From Solidesulfovibrio carbinoliphilus subsp. oakridgensis (lineage in GTDB: Bacteria > Desulfobacterota > Desulfovibrionia > Desulfovibrionales > Desulfovibrionaceae), in the NCBI RefSeq assembly GCF_000177215.2, contig NZ_CM001368.1:1736001-1800000 (forward strand): a DNA stretch of 64,000 bases. The letters run 5' to 3'. The translations under genes were made by a program, and so were the position numbers. The notes beneath the pieces were generated by a model that was not told the origin of the DNA, did not search any database, and saw nothing but the letters and a program-made list of their open reading frames with translations. This document shows, piece by piece, positions 52,564 to 61,743 of this stretch. The number at the start of each line of letters is the position of its first letter. Position 1 is the stretch's first letter.

Positions 52564-55197
52564 TCATGCGTGGCGGTTGACGGGCAGGGTCACGAGGAAG
52601 CGCGCGCCCTTGCCCGGCTCGCTTTCGGCCGTGACGGTTCCCTTGTGCCGTTCGACGACCTTGCGGACAATGGCCAGGCCGATGCCCGTCCCCTGGTAGG
52701 CGTTTCTCCCGTGGAGGCGCTGGAACGGCTGAAAGACCTTGTCCTTGTACTGGGGGTCGAAGCCGATGCCGTTGTCGGCCACCGAGATCCGGACCATCTC
52801 CCGGCCCTGGTCGGAGAAGACCTCGCCGCTGACGCGCACTTCCGGCGGGTTCCGGCCGTGGTATTTAAGCGCGTTGGAAAGGAGGTTTTGGAAAACCTGG
52901 CGCATCTGCACGACATCGACCTCCGCGCCCGGCAGGTCCTCGACGGTGACGGTGGCGCCGGTCATCTCGACCAGGCGGTCGAGGTCCTCGGCCGACTGGC
53001 GGACGATCTCCCCGAGATCGGCGTACACGAACACGTGGGCGCCGGTGGCCACCTGCGAGTAGTCGAGCAGATCGTTGATCAGGGACTGCATCCGGGCCGC
53101 CGCGCCCTCCATGCGTTTGAGGTAGTCCTTTCCCGCCGCGCCGAGGGCCTCGGCGTACTCCAGGCGAAGCCGCTCCCCGAAGACCTGGACCTTGCGCAAG
53201 GGCTCCTGGAGATCGTGGGACGTGATGTAGAAGAAATTCTCCAGTTCCGCGTTCCTGGACTCGAGTTCGCGGGTGCGTTCCCGGACCCGGTCCTCCAGGG
53301 CGTCCCGGGAATGCCGCAGCTCCTCCTCGACCAGCTTGCGCTCGGTGATGTCCTTGGCCACGGCCAGCACATGCGGCCGGCCGTCGATCTCCATGAATTC
53401 GATGGAGAGCAGCACGCTTTTGACCGCCCCGGACCTAGTCGTGATCCGCATTTCGGAATCAACGACCTTTTCCCCGGCCGCAAAGAAGCCGCCAAGCGGG
53501 CCGCGCGCATCCTTGGCGTCCCATATGCCGACCTCGCGCGTGGTCCTGCCGATGAGTTCGCCGGCACCGTAGCCTGTGAGCCGCAGATAGGCGTCGTTGG
53601 CGTAGACGTAGCGGGACTCGCCAAAGGACACGATGGCCATGGGCGCGGGGCTGGCCTGAAAGACCATCTTGAATTGCTTGTCGCGTTCCCTGAGCACCTG
53701 CTCGGCCATTTTGCGCGCGGTGATGTCCTCGCTGAAAACGACGATTCCGCCGATGGCGCCCTGGGCCGTGTACCAGGGACGGACTTCCCAGCGGAGCCAC
53801 TGGGTGGCGCCGTCCGCCCGCAGGAAGGGATCGTCCTCGGCCCGCTCCACGCTGCCGGCCAGGCCCCGCTGGTGGATCTTTTTCCACCGCTCCGGAATCT
53901 CGGGAAAAATGTCGTAGTGGCTGCGGCCAAGCAGATTGTGCCCACCCATGCCGTAGTCGGTCAGCCAGCGCTGGCTGACCGCCATGTAGCGCATCTCCCG
54001 GTCGAACATGGCGATGGCCGCCGGCGCGTGCTCGATGAAAAGCCGGAGCTGTTCCTCGCGCTCGCGCAGTTCCTCCTCCATGCGTTTCTGTTCCGAGATG
54101 TCGGTATTGGTGCCGAACCACTGGACCACCCGGCCCGCGGAATCGAGCAAGGGGTTTATCCGGGTCAGGAAGGGACGGAACCGGCCGTCGGCCCCACGCA
54201 GGGGGAAGACCATGTCAAAGGGTTTGCCCGTGGCGATGGACGCCTTCCACTGCTCGACCACGTCCGGGAGCGTGGCCGGGTCGTGCACGCGCTGCCAGCC
54301 CCAGCCTTCCATCTGTTCCGGGGTCGTGCCGGTGTATTCGTACCAGCGGTCGTTGTACCAGAAGATGTGCCCGTCGGCCTGGGCGATCCAGGCCAGCTGC
54401 GGGATGGCGTTGGCCATGATCCGGAACTTCACCTCGCTCTCGGCGAGCGCCTTGGTGCGCTCCGAGACGCGCCGCTCCAGGTCCGCGCCGGCCAGGCGCA
54501 GTTCCTCGACCGCCTGGCGTTGCGAAAGGGCCAGGGCGAGATGGCGGGCGACCAGCTCCAGGCCGGCGATGAGCTGGCGCGTGAAAAGCCCCCGGCGCCT
54601 GTCCTCGAGCTGGAGCAGGCCGTGGGTCGTCGCCCCGAACCGGATGGGGATGAGGGCCGAGGACTCGTAGCCCGAGCCGATGCAATTGCCCCGCAATTGA
54701 TCGAGGAGCTCGGGCCGCTCGGCGATCAGAGCGGTGTTGCTGTTGACCCACAGGCTGCCGTAATCGGTGACAAAGGGCTCGCTGTGGTCGAGCCGGCCCT
54801 GGATGACCATGCCGCAGGCGCATTCGAGCAGCGGCCCGCCGTCCTCGCCCCGGGCGGGTCGCCCGTGCCCGCCCCTGGGGCAAAGGCTGTTCTCCAGCCG
54901 GACGAATTCCTCGGAAAGCCCGGTGGTCAGGAAGTAGGGAAAATCCTCGCCCTCGCGCAGCCGCAGGCCCACGGCCGCAAAGCCCGTTTCCCGGGCGACG
55001 AGGCTCACGACCGCGCGCAACAGGTCGGGGGTGGAATCCTCCGACTTGATCAGGCCAAGCGTCCCGGCGAGCAGGGAATCGAGGGCCGCGCGCCCCGCCA
55101 GTTCCAGACGCAGCCGCCGCACCTCCCGCAGCAGCTCGTCCCGGCTTTTTCCGCCATCATGCATGGGGTACCCGTGTCCGCTGCGTTCCGTTGCCAT
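52564..55197 (-). CDS. Multi-PAS/GAF sensor histidine kinase
   Basis: The 877-residue cytoplasmic kinase has a GAF domain (about 45-215) containing a cysteine-bearing segment (LLECACGMVIQG). Three PAS domains follow (about 265-385, 390-510 and 520-640), then a HisKA domain (His661 in [11 protein letters not shown]) and a HATPase domain ([17 protein letters not shown]). Its kinase core is close to that of the next gene, indicating duplication. The cysteine-containing GAF could bind a cofactor, but no ligand can be named. It lies 29 bases after the receiver gene. Confidence 0.9.
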   Translation of the reverse strand: MATERSGHGYPMHDGGKSRDELLREVRRLRLELAGRAALDSLLAGTLGLIKSEDSTPDLLRAVVSLVARETGFAAVGLRLREGEDFPYFLTTGLSEEFVRLENSLCPRGGHGRPARGEDGGPLLECACGMVIQGRLDHSEPFVTDYGSLWVNSNTALIAERPELLDQLRGNCIGSGYESSALIPIRFGATTHGLLQLEDRRRGLFTRQLIAGLELVARHLALALSQRQAVEELRLAGADLERRVSERTKALAESEVKFRIMANAIPQLAWIAQADGHIFWYNDRWYEYTGTTPEQMEGWGWQRVHDPATLPDVVEQWKASIATGKPFDMVFPLRGADGRFRPFLTRINPLLDSAGRVVQWFGTNTDISEQKRMEEELREREEQLRLFIEHAPAAIAMFDREMRYMAVSQRWLTDYGMGGHNLLGRSHYDIFPEIPERWKKIHQRGLAGSVERAEDDPFLRADGATQWLRWEVRPWYTAQGAIGGIVVFSEDITARKMAEQVLRERDKQFKMVFQASPAPMAIVSFGESRYVYANDAYLRLTGYGAGELIGRTTREVGIWDAKDARGPLGGFFAAGEKVVDSEMRITTRSGAVKSVLLSIEFMEIDGRPHVLAVAKDITERKLVEEELRHSRDALEDRVRERTRELESRNAELENFFYITSHDLQEPLRKVQVFGERLRLEYAEALGAAGKDYLKRMEGAAARMQSLINDLLDYSQVATGAHVFVYADLGEIVRQSAEDLDRLVEMTGATVTVEDLPGAEVDVVQMRQVFQNLLSNALKYHGRNPPEVRVSGEVFSDQGREMVRISVADNGIGFDPQYKDKVFQPFQRLHGRNAYQGTGIGLAIVRKVVERHKGTVTAESEPGKGARFLVTLPVNRHA

Positions 55198-55226
55198 CCC
55201 AACGGGTTTTGCCGGGCCGCGGCCGA

Positions 55227-55676
55227 TCAGTCCTCGGGCAACTTGACGATCTGGAACCAGTATTCGCCGAGCTTGCTGACGATTTCACACATGCTCTGAA
55301 ACGTGACCGGCTTGGTGATGAAGCAGTTGGCGCCGTCCTTGTAACTGCGGTAGATATCCGCGTGCGTCTGGGAGGTGGTGAGGACAATGACGGGGATATC
55401 CTTGAGGTTGGGATCGTTTTTTATCTCCCTGAGGGCCTCGCGGCCGTCCATGCGGGGCATGTTGAGGTCAAGGAGAATGATGTCGGGCCGGGGGGACAGG
55501 GCGGGATCGGCAAACGCCCCCCGGCGCCTCAGGTAATCCACGAGCTCCACCCCGTCTTCCACCACGCGGAGATCATTGGAAAGCTTTGATTTTTTAAAGG
55601 AATCCCGGATGAGGATCACGTCGTCCTCGTCGTCGTCGGCCAGCAGGATCACTGCGGGCTTGGCAGCGCTGCACAT
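55227..55676 (-). CDS. Single-domain response regulator (Rcp1-like)
   Basis: The 149-residue protein is one receiver domain: acidic pocket DDDEDD near residues 14-19, phospho-Asp70 (IILLDLNMP), the conserved Thr, and Lys in FITKP near 123. It resembles the receiver proteins paired with phytochrome-type kinases in length and the RRxG segment. The ATG at 55676 has a GAGG site; upstream in-frame ATGs add about 78 residues of no recognisable protein. It is the first gene of the signalling operon and has no output domain. Confidence 0.9.
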   Translation of the reverse strand: MCSAAKPAVILLADDDEDDVILIRDSFKKSKLSNDLRVVEDGVELVDYLRRRGAFADPALSPRPDIILLDLNMPRMDGREALREIKNDPNLKDIPVIVLTTSQTHADIYRSYKDGANCFITKPVTFQSMCEIVSKLGEYWFQIVKLPED

Positions 55677-56061
55677 GGCATCACCTCGGCATTTTCCCAT
55701 CCCGTTACCAAGAAGCATCCGAAACAGCCAGCAAATCCCTGCCTGTCCGCCTCTCCTCGTCCGGTCCGCGCCCAGGGGCGTGCCGGAGCCGCGCGCGGCC
55801 CTTCCCGCGCCGGCCCGGCCCGGACGGCTGGCCACCGCCGGGCCGGGGGAAGCAGGAGCGGACGGCTGGTTGCCGCCGCTATCGGGGAGCCCGCAGCATC
55901 CTTGTTCCAAGATATCGGCTGGCCGATCTTGTCAAGGCGTATTTGCGCCCGGGGCACCCCGGCCGGGGTCCGGGAGGATCGACGGGACGGGCAGGACGCC
56001 ATGCTGGCGCTGCGGCGGCCCGAGCGCCGGCCGGCCGGGAAGCGCGGCCACCTGTTTCGCG
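55677..56061. other. Intergenic region before cyoA without genes
   Basis: About 385 GC-rich bases between the divergent signalling operon and the cyo promoter. Open frames are shadows without ribosome sites. The minus-strand promoter of the signalling operon should lie here, but I cannot identify it. Confidence 0.5.
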
Positions 56062-56091
56062 TTGACAACCCGTCGCGAAAAAACGTAGATT
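56062..56091 (+). promoter_or_regulatory. cyo operon promoter
   Basis: TTGACA (56062-56067) is followed after 18 bases by TAGATT (56086-56091). It lies about 57 bases before the cyoA start, in an AT-enriched patch. The AT-rich stretch continues to TGATAAAT. No clear operator is visible. Confidence 0.6.
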
Positions 56092-56147
56092 GATAAATAC
56101 TCGAACGACAAAGTGCCATGCGCCTTCGCGTTCATTGGGGTGACCAC

Positions 56148-57047
56148 ATGAAAAGAAAAATTCCTTTTCTTTGCGCCATGTTGACTTTGCCATGCCTGGC
56201 GGCGTTTCTCGAAGGCTGCAGCAAGATGCTCATCTTCAACCCCAAAGGCCCCATCGGCGAGTCCGAGCGCTCCATCATCTTCGTGGCCTTCGGCTTGATG
56301 CTGATCGTGGTCATTCCCGTTATTGTCATGTCCATCTGGTTTCCCCTCAAATACAGAGCCTCGAACACCAAAGCCCCCTACGATCCCAAATGGAGCCATT
56401 CCGGCAAGATAGAACTGGTCATGTGGTGCGTGCCGCTGGTCATTGTTCTCATCCTGGCCACGATCACCTGGCGGGAGACCCACCGGCTGGACCCCTACCG
56501 GCCCATCGCCTCGGAAGCCGCGCCCCTTGACGTCGAAGTGGTGAGCCTCGACTGGAAATGGCTTTTCATTTATCCGAAAGAGCATATCGCCGTGGTCAAT
56601 GAATTCGTCTTTCCCGCCAAGGTGCCCCTGAGTTTCCGGCTCACCTCGGACACGGTCATGACGTCGTTTTTCATTCCCCAACTCGGCAGCCAGATCTATG
56701 CCATGGCCGGCATGCAGACCCGGCTGCATCTCCTGGCCGATGCCACCGGCGTCTTTGCCGGCCAGAACCAGCAGTTCAGCGGTGAAGGCTATCCGCGCAT
56801 GAACTTCGACGCCACGGCCACCACGCCGGAAGCGTTCGACGCCTGGGTGCGCCGGGTCCGGCAGTCCCCGGACAGACTCGACGCGGCCCGCCTCGAGGAA
56901 CTGCGCCAACCCGGCGTTCCGGCCGGGCCCCTCTATTTTTCCTCGATCGAACCCGGCTTGTTCGATGGGATCATGAAAAAATCCGTCTCCATGCCGATGC
57001 CTCCCGAGGGCACGGCTGCACCCGCCCATGCCGGGCACGGACAGTAA
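56148..57047 (+). CDS. cyoA: Quinol oxidase subunit II (CyoA)
   Basis: CyoA is subunit II of the bo3-type heme-copper quinol oxidase. The 299-residue protein has a lipoprotein signal (LEGC, Cys24), two membrane helices (about 40-65 and 85-110) and a periplasmic cupredoxin domain. As in E. coli CyoA, the Cu-A ligands are missing: no cysteine pair lies near the [15 protein letters not shown] segment. This marks a quinol rather than cytochrome c oxidase. The start at 56148 has a GGGGTGA site; an ATG at 56118 gives an atypical N-terminus. Confidence 0.94.
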   Translation: MKRKIPFLCAMLTLPCLAAFLEGCSKMLIFNPKGPIGESERSIIFVAFGLMLIVVIPVIVMSIWFPLKYRASNTKAPYDPKWSHSGKIELVMWCVPLVIVLILATITWRETHRLDPYRPIASEAAPLDVEVVSLDWKWLFIYPKEHIAVVNEFVFPAKVPLSFRLTSDTVMTSFFIPQLGSQIYAMAGMQTRLHLLADATGVFAGQNQQFSGEGYPRMNFDATATTPEAFDAWVRRVRQSPDRLDAARLEELRQPGVPAGPLYFSSIEPGLFDGIMKKSVSMPMPPEGTAAPAHAGHGQ

Positions 57048-57070
57048 GGCGACCACGGAGGACCATGCCA

Positions 57071-59056
57071 ATGTTCGGGAAACTCAGCCTTTCGGCCATA
57101 CCGTACCACGATCCCATCGTCATGGGCGCGGTCGTCGGCTCCATCCTGGCCGCCCTCGGCGTTCTGGCGCTCATCACCTACTTCAAGAAATGGCCCTCTC
57201 TCTGGCAGGAGTGGCTGACCAGTTCCGATCACAAGAAGATCGGCATCATGTACATCATCCTGGCGCTCATCATGCTGCTGCGCGGCTTTTCCGACGCCAT
57301 CATGATGCGCGGGCAGCAGGCCATGGCCCTGGGCGCGTCCCAGGGGTTCCTGCCGCCGGACCACTTCAACCAGGTCTTTAGCGCCCACGGCACGATCATG
57401 ATCCTTTTCATGGCCATGCCGTTCCTGTCCGGGCTCATGAACCTCATCGTGCCCCAGCAGATCGGGGCCCGGGACGTGGCCTTTCCGTTTTTAAACGCCG
57501 TCAGCCTCTGGCTGGCCGTGGCCGGGGCCCTCCTCGTCATGGTGTCGCTCGGGGTGGGCGAATTTTCCAAGGCCGGCTGGTCGGGCTACACGCCCTTGAC
57601 GGAGCTCGCCTACAGTCCGGACACCGGCGTCGATTACTGGCTGTGGTCGCTGCAGATCTCGGGCCTCGGCACACTCCTCACCGGCGTGAACTTTCTCGTC
57701 ACCATCCTCAAGATGCGCGCCCCGGGCATGACGCTCATGCGCATGCCGCTTTTCACCTGGAACCTGCTTTTGACCAACGTCCTGATCGTCTTCTCCTTTC
57801 CGATCCTGACCGTGGCCCTGGCCCTCCTGGCCCTCGACCGGTACTGCGGCATGCACTTTTTCACCAACGAGCTTGGCGGCAACTCGATGATGTACGTGAA
57901 CCTCTTTTGGACCTGGGGCCATCCCGAGGTCTACATCGTCGTCCTGCCGGCCTTCGGCATCTATTCGGAAGTCGTGGCCACCTTTTCCAGCAAAAAGCTC
58001 TTCGGCTACACCTCGCTGGTCTGGGCCACGGCCGCCATCATGCTCCTGTCCTTCTCCGTCTGGGTGCACCACTTTTTCACCATGGGCGCCGGAGCCAACG
58101 TCAACATCTTCTTCGGCATCTCGACCATGATCATCGGCATCCCCACCGGCGTGAAGGTCTTCAACTGGCTTTTCACCATGTACCGCGGCCGCGTCCGCCT
58201 CACCACGCCCATGCTGTGGACCATCGGCTTCCTGACCACCTTCGTCCTCGGCGGCCTGACCGGCGTCCTCTTGTCCGTGCCGCCGGCCAACTACGTGATC
58301 CACAACAGCCTTTTTCTCATCGCCCACTTCCACAACACGCTGATCCCGGGCACGCTCTTCGGTTTCTTTGCCGGCTACTCCTACTGGTTTCCCAAGGCCG
58401 TGGGCTTTCGCCTGAATGAAACCTGGGGCAAGCGCTCCTTCTGGTTCTGGCTGACCGGCTTCTACCTGGCCTTCATGCCGCTTTACATCCTCGGCTTCAT
58501 GGGCATGCCCCGCCGGATGCAGCACTACGACAACCCGGACTGGCAGCCGCTCCTGATCGTGGCCGCCTTTGGCACGGCGCTCATCCTCGCCGGCATCGCC
58601 TGCACCCTCGTCCAGCTCTACGTGAGCTTCCGGGACCGCCACGCCAACCGCGACCTGACCGGCGACCCCTGGGACGGGCGGACCCTCGAATGGGCCACGT
58701 CCTCGCCGCCGGCCGTCTACAACTTCGCCACCATCCCGGTGGTCGAGGACCGCGACGCCTTCTGGGACATGAAGGAACGCGGCCTGGCCTACCAGCGGCC
58801 CGACCGCTACGAAGACATCGTCATGCCCAAAAACACCGGCCACGGCTTCGTCATCGGCGTCCTGGCCTTTGTCTTCGGCTTTGCCATGATCTGGCACATC
58901 TGGTGGCTGGCCCTGGCGAGCTTCCTGGCCCTTGCCGCCACCCTCATCGCCAAGTCCTTCGACGACGACGCCTATGCGATCATTCCGGCGGCCGAGGTCG
59001 AACGGATCGAGACCCTGCGCCTGCGGGCCATGCCGCAGCCGGCCCGGGTCTCCTAG
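57071..59056 (+). CDS. cyoB: Quinol oxidase subunit I (CyoB)
   Basis: CyoB is the catalytic subunit with low-spin heme, heme o and Cu-B. From the ATG at 57071 (GGAGG nine bases upstream) the numbering matches E. coli CyoB: His106 and His421 for low-spin heme, His284, His333 and His334 for Cu-B, Tyr288 linked to His284, Glu286 in the D channel and His419 for the oxygen-binding heme. The quinol-site residues Arg71, Asp75, His98 and Gln101 are also present. Length 661 residues. An ATG at 57065 is too close to the ribosome site. Confidence 0.97.
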   Translation: MFGKLSLSAIPYHDPIVMGAVVGSILAALGVLALITYFKKWPSLWQEWLTSSDHKKIGIMYIILALIMLLRGFSDAIMMRGQQAMALGASQGFLPPDHFNQVFSAHGTIMILFMAMPFLSGLMNLIVPQQIGARDVAFPFLNAVSLWLAVAGALLVMVSLGVGEFSKAGWSGYTPLTELAYSPDTGVDYWLWSLQISGLGTLLTGVNFLVTILKMRAPGMTLMRMPLFTWNLLLTNVLIVFSFPILTVALALLALDRYCGMHFFTNELGGNSMMYVNLFWTWGHPEVYIVVLPAFGIYSEVVATFSSKKLFGYTSLVWATAAIMLLSFSVWVHHFFTMGAGANVNIFFGISTMIIGIPTGVKVFNWLFTMYRGRVRLTTPMLWTIGFLTTFVLGGLTGVLLSVPPANYVIHNSLFLIAHFHNTLIPGTLFGFFAGYSYWFPKAVGFRLNETWGKRSFWFWLTGFYLAFMPLYILGFMGMPRRMQHYDNPDWQPLLIVAAFGTALILAGIACTLVQLYVSFRDRHANRDLTGDPWDGRTLEWATSSPPAVYNFATIPVVEDRDAFWDMKERGLAYQRPDRYEDIVMPKNTGHGFVIGVLAFVFGFAMIWHIWWLALASFLALAATLIAKSFDDDAYAIIPAAEVERIETLRLRAMPQPARVS

Positions 59057-59071
59057 AGTCGCGTCCATGAA

Positions 59072-59146
59072 AAAAGTACATACTTTTAAGATAAATAACC
59101 ATCGAAGATGATTATTTATCTTAAAAAATACTGGCGTATTTTTTAA
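59072..59146 (+). promoter_or_regulatory. Chain of overlapping AT-rich hairpins between cyoB and cyoC
   Basis: Three inverted repeats overlap: 59072-59078 with 59081-59087; a perfect 15-bp pair 59084-59098 with 59112-59126; and a perfect 11-bp pair 59121-59131 with 59136-59146. The 3' arm of the second shares six bases with the 5' arm of the third, so both cannot form fully. The third ends in a T-run (59139-59144), like a terminator stem. The region is AT-rich within a GC-rich operon. It starts 15 bases after the cyoB stop, and about 57 bases remain before cyoC. Confidence 0.7.
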
Positions 59147-59203
59147 GGGTCGCAGCACTAGGCAAAACGGTCCACGACCAGAGCCTTCACAGGAGAGCCA
59201 ACC

Positions 59204-59821
59204 ATGGCAATGAGTCCTTCGCTCCGGGTAAAAAGCCCGCTGATCGAATCGGAAAAGCACCACGCCAGTGAGCTACGGGCCTTCGGTTTCTGGCTCTATC
59301 TCATGAGCGACCTGATCCTTTTTTCCGGCCTTTTCGCGACGTATGTGGTCCTGTCCCACAACTACGCCGGCGGCCCGACCGGCAAGGAGCTCTTCCACCT
59401 GCCGGGCGCGCTGCTCGAAACCATTCTCCTTCTGTGCAGCAGCGCGGCCTACGGCCTGGCCACGGTGGCCATGCACAAGGGCCGCAAGGACCTGCTCCTG
59501 GCCGGGCTCGGGGCCACCTTTCTTCTCGGCCTCGGCTTTCTCGCCATGGAGGCGGCCGAGTTCCGCCAGATGATCCTGGACGGTGCCGGCCCGCAGCGCA
59601 GCGGCTTTCTCTCGGCCTTTTTCACCCTGGTCGGCACCCACGGCGCCCACGTGGCCTGCGGCCTGGTCTGGCTTGTGGTCATGATGGGGCAGGTCGCGGC
59701 CAAGGGGCTGACCACGCCGGTCCAGGGGCGGCTCATGCGGCTTGGGATGTTCTGGCACTTCCTCGATATCGTCTGGATCGGCCTTTTCAGCGTCGTCTAC
59801 CTGATGGGGGTCATGCAATGA
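59204..59821 (+). CDS. cyoC: Quinol oxidase subunit III (CyoC)
   Basis: CyoC is a five-helix integral membrane subunit that stabilises the oxidase core. The 205-residue protein has the family start (HHASELRAFGFWLYLMSD), AMEAAEFRQM with the conserved Glu, and FFTLVGTHGAHVACGLVW. An AGGAGAG site precedes the ATG. It is separated from cyoB by a hairpin-rich gap, so its expression relative to cyoB may be adjusted. Confidence 0.94.
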   Translation: MAMSPSLRVKSPLIESEKHHASELRAFGFWLYLMSDLILFSGLFATYVVLSHNYAGGPTGKELFHLPGALLETILLLCSSAAYGLATVAMHKGRKDLLLAGLGATFLLGLGFLAMEAAEFRQMILDGAGPQRSGFLSAFFTLVGTHGAHVACGLVWLVVMMGQVAAKGLTTPVQGRLMRLGMFWHFLDIVWIGLFSVVYLMGVMQ

Positions 59822-60141
59822 GCCAGGCACGGGAAAAGAGCGTCGCGGCGGGGACCGGTTCGGTCAGATCCTACACCGTCGGGTTTGTCCTTTCGGTCGT
59901 TCTGACCGTCATTCCCTTCGCCCTGGTCATGTCCGGGGCCCTCTCCCCCTCGGCCACCGTCTTTTGCGTCTTTGCCGCCGCCATCGTCCAGATCGTGGTG
60001 CAGCTCCACTACTTCCTGCACCTCGACACCTCGTCCGGCATGCACTGGAACCTCCTGTCCCTGGTCTTCACCGTTCTCATCATGACTCTTTTCATCGGCG
60101 GCTCGATCTGGGTCATGTACAGCCTGCATTACCGGATGTGA
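59818..60141 (+). CDS. cyoD: Quinol oxidase subunit IV (CyoD)
   Basis: CyoD is a small membrane subunit that helps assemble the copper site of the oxidase. The 107-residue protein has three membrane helices and the conserved IVQLHYFLHL segment near residue 60. Its ATG overlaps the cyoC stop (ATGA). Length and position match E. coli cyoD. Confidence 0.93.
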   Translation: MSQAREKSVAAGTGSVRSYTVGFVLSVVLTVIPFALVMSGALSPSATVFCVFAAAIVQIVVQLHYFLHLDTSSGMHWNLLSLVFTVLIMTLFIGGSIWVMYSLHYRM

Positions 60142-61034
60142 GCCTCGCGGCAGTGATGAAGCAGTATTTCCTGGTGACCAAGCCATGGATCGTCTTCGCC
60201 AACCTGCTCGCGGCCACGGCGGGTTTTCTCCTGGCCGCCCGGGGCCGGCCGGACATGGCCCTTTTCCCGCCGGCCCTGGCCGGCATCGCCTTGATCGTCG
60301 CCTCGGGCTGCGTGTTTAACAACTGCATCGACCGCGACCTCGACCGGAAGATGGCCCGGACCAGGGGCCGGGCCCTGCCCACCCGGGCCCTGTCCCTGCC
60401 CGCCGGCCTGCTGTGGGCCGCGCTCCTCGGCCTTGCGGGAACGGTCCTCCTGTGGCTCGGGACCAACGGCCTGTGCCTGGCCGTGGTTTCGGCCGGCTTC
60501 GCCGTCTATGTCGGGGTCTACAGCCTGTATCTGAAGCGCCACTCCGTCCACAGCACGGTCATCGGCAGTCTGGCCGGCGCGGCCCCGCCCTTGGCCGCCT
60601 ACTGCGCCGTGACCGGCCGTCTGGACCTCGGCGCGGCCCTGGTCGCGGCCATCTTCAGCCTGTGGCAGATCCCCCACTCCTACGCCATCACCCTCTTCCG
60701 CTACGACGATTACGCAGCCGCCGGGCTTCCGGTCCTGCCCGTCGTTGCCGGCATTCCGGCCACCAGGCGGCAGATTGCCGGCCACATCCTGGCCTTCACC
60801 CTGGCCGCCCAGGCCCTGGCCTTTTGCGGCTACGCCGGCTTCGCCTACCTGCTTGCGGCCACGGCGGTCGGCCTCACCTGGCTGGCCCTGGCCCTTTGCG
60901 GCCGCAAGGCGTCCGGGGACCGGCAGTGGGCGAGAAGGCTCTACGTCTACTCCATGGTCGCCATCGTGGTCCTTTGCGCCATGATGTCGCTTGACGCCGG
61001 CCCCGGCCCTTGGGGCCCGCCTTTTTCCCTCTGA
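60138..61034 (+). CDS. cyoE: Protoheme IX farnesyltransferase (heme O synthase, CyoE)
   Basis: CyoE farnesylates protoheme to heme O for the oxidase. It belongs to the UbiA prenyltransferase family. The protein shows NNCIDRDLDRKM near residues 55-66 (first Asp-rich motif), YSLYLKR, and a second motif near DDYAAAG. It has about nine membrane helices. The start is probably GTG at 60138 overlapping cyoD (GTGA, 298 aa); ATG at 60156 gives the E. coli-like MKQY start. Either way it completes cyoABCDE. Confidence 0.94.
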   Translation: MSLAAVMKQYFLVTKPWIVFANLLAATAGFLLAARGRPDMALFPPALAGIALIVASGCVFNNCIDRDLDRKMARTRGRALPTRALSLPAGLLWAALLGLAGTVLLWLGTNGLCLAVVSAGFAVYVGVYSLYLKRHSVHSTVIGSLAGAAPPLAAYCAVTGRLDLGAALVAAIFSLWQIPHSYAITLFRYDDYAAAGLPVLPVVAGIPATRRQIAGHILAFTLAAQALAFCGYAGFAYLLAATAVGLTWLALALCGRKASGDRQWARRLYVYSMVAIVVLCAMMSLDAGPGPWGPPFSL

Positions 61035-61072
61035 TCGCCGACACCGGACGCTTTCCCGGCCCTGGCAGGGAC

Positions 61073-61567
61073 TCAGGGAGCGTTGCCGAGCGCCTCCTCG
61101 TGCTTGGTCTCGCCGAGGGCCTTGTAGTCGTAGGTGGGATAGAACTCGGTGGCGTACCCGCCCCAGGCGCTTTCCTCCAGCACCCTGTTGACCTCGCGCA
61201 ACCGCTCGGCCGGCACCCGCAGGGTGACCACCTGGCCGAGGCCCATCATGACGTACCAGGACACCACCTCCACCCCGTCTGGCGGAAACTTCCGGTAATA
61301 GCCGGTCTTGTCCAGGTGCTGCTCGATCTCGGACAGGGTCTTCGATTGGTCGTGGCGCAAAAACACGGTCAGGAGAAACGTGCCCTTGTCCGGTTCGGGG
61401 GCGGGCTGGGCCTGGGCCTTGGCCGGCCGCTTTGCCGCCGGAGCCGGGGCGGGGGTGGCGGCCGGCGCGGGGGGCGCGGCCGGGGCGGGCGTCGGCCCGG
61501 CAAGGGCGAGGGCGAGGGACAGCCCTACGATCACGGCGGAAACGGTCGGCGAAAAACGGCTGCGCAT
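61073..61567 (-). CDS. Secreted protein of unknown function, convergent with cyo
   Basis: The 164-residue product has a signal peptide (about 1-31), an Ala/Pro-rich linker (32-60) and a compact C-terminal domain of about 100 residues. That domain has alternating strands and helices (TFLLTVFLRHD, VVSWYVMMGLGQVVTLRVP), compatible with a ferredoxin-like fold. I do not recognise a family. The ATG has a GGGAGG site. It ends 38 bases from the cyoE stop on the opposite strand, with no clear terminator between them. Confidence 0.6.
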   Translation of the reverse strand: MRSRFSPTVSAVIVGLSLALALAGPTPAPAAPPAPAATPAPAPAAKRPAKAQAQPAPEPDKGTFLLTVFLRHDQSKTLSEIEQHLDKTGYYRKFPPDGVEVVSWYVMMGLGQVVTLRVPAERLREVNRVLEESAWGGYATEFYPTYDYKALGETKHEEALGNAP

Positions 61568-61743
61568 GGTTTCCTCCCGGCCGGCGGCAAGGCCCCGGCC
61601 TTTTTTCTTATTTTCGCCGCTACCGGACTGTCGGGGCTTTGGCAAGGGGCGCGCCGGACGCCGCGGGCGGAAAGTCCGGCCCTGGCGGCGCGCTTCTTCC
61701 GGCGGGGCCGGGGATTTCGCCCGCGGGCCGGGGGCCGGCCCGC

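Noticed and set aside
51898-55299. 1133-codon open frame on the plus strand
   Set aside because: Antisense to two histidine kinases with intact motifs; composition is typical of a shadow.
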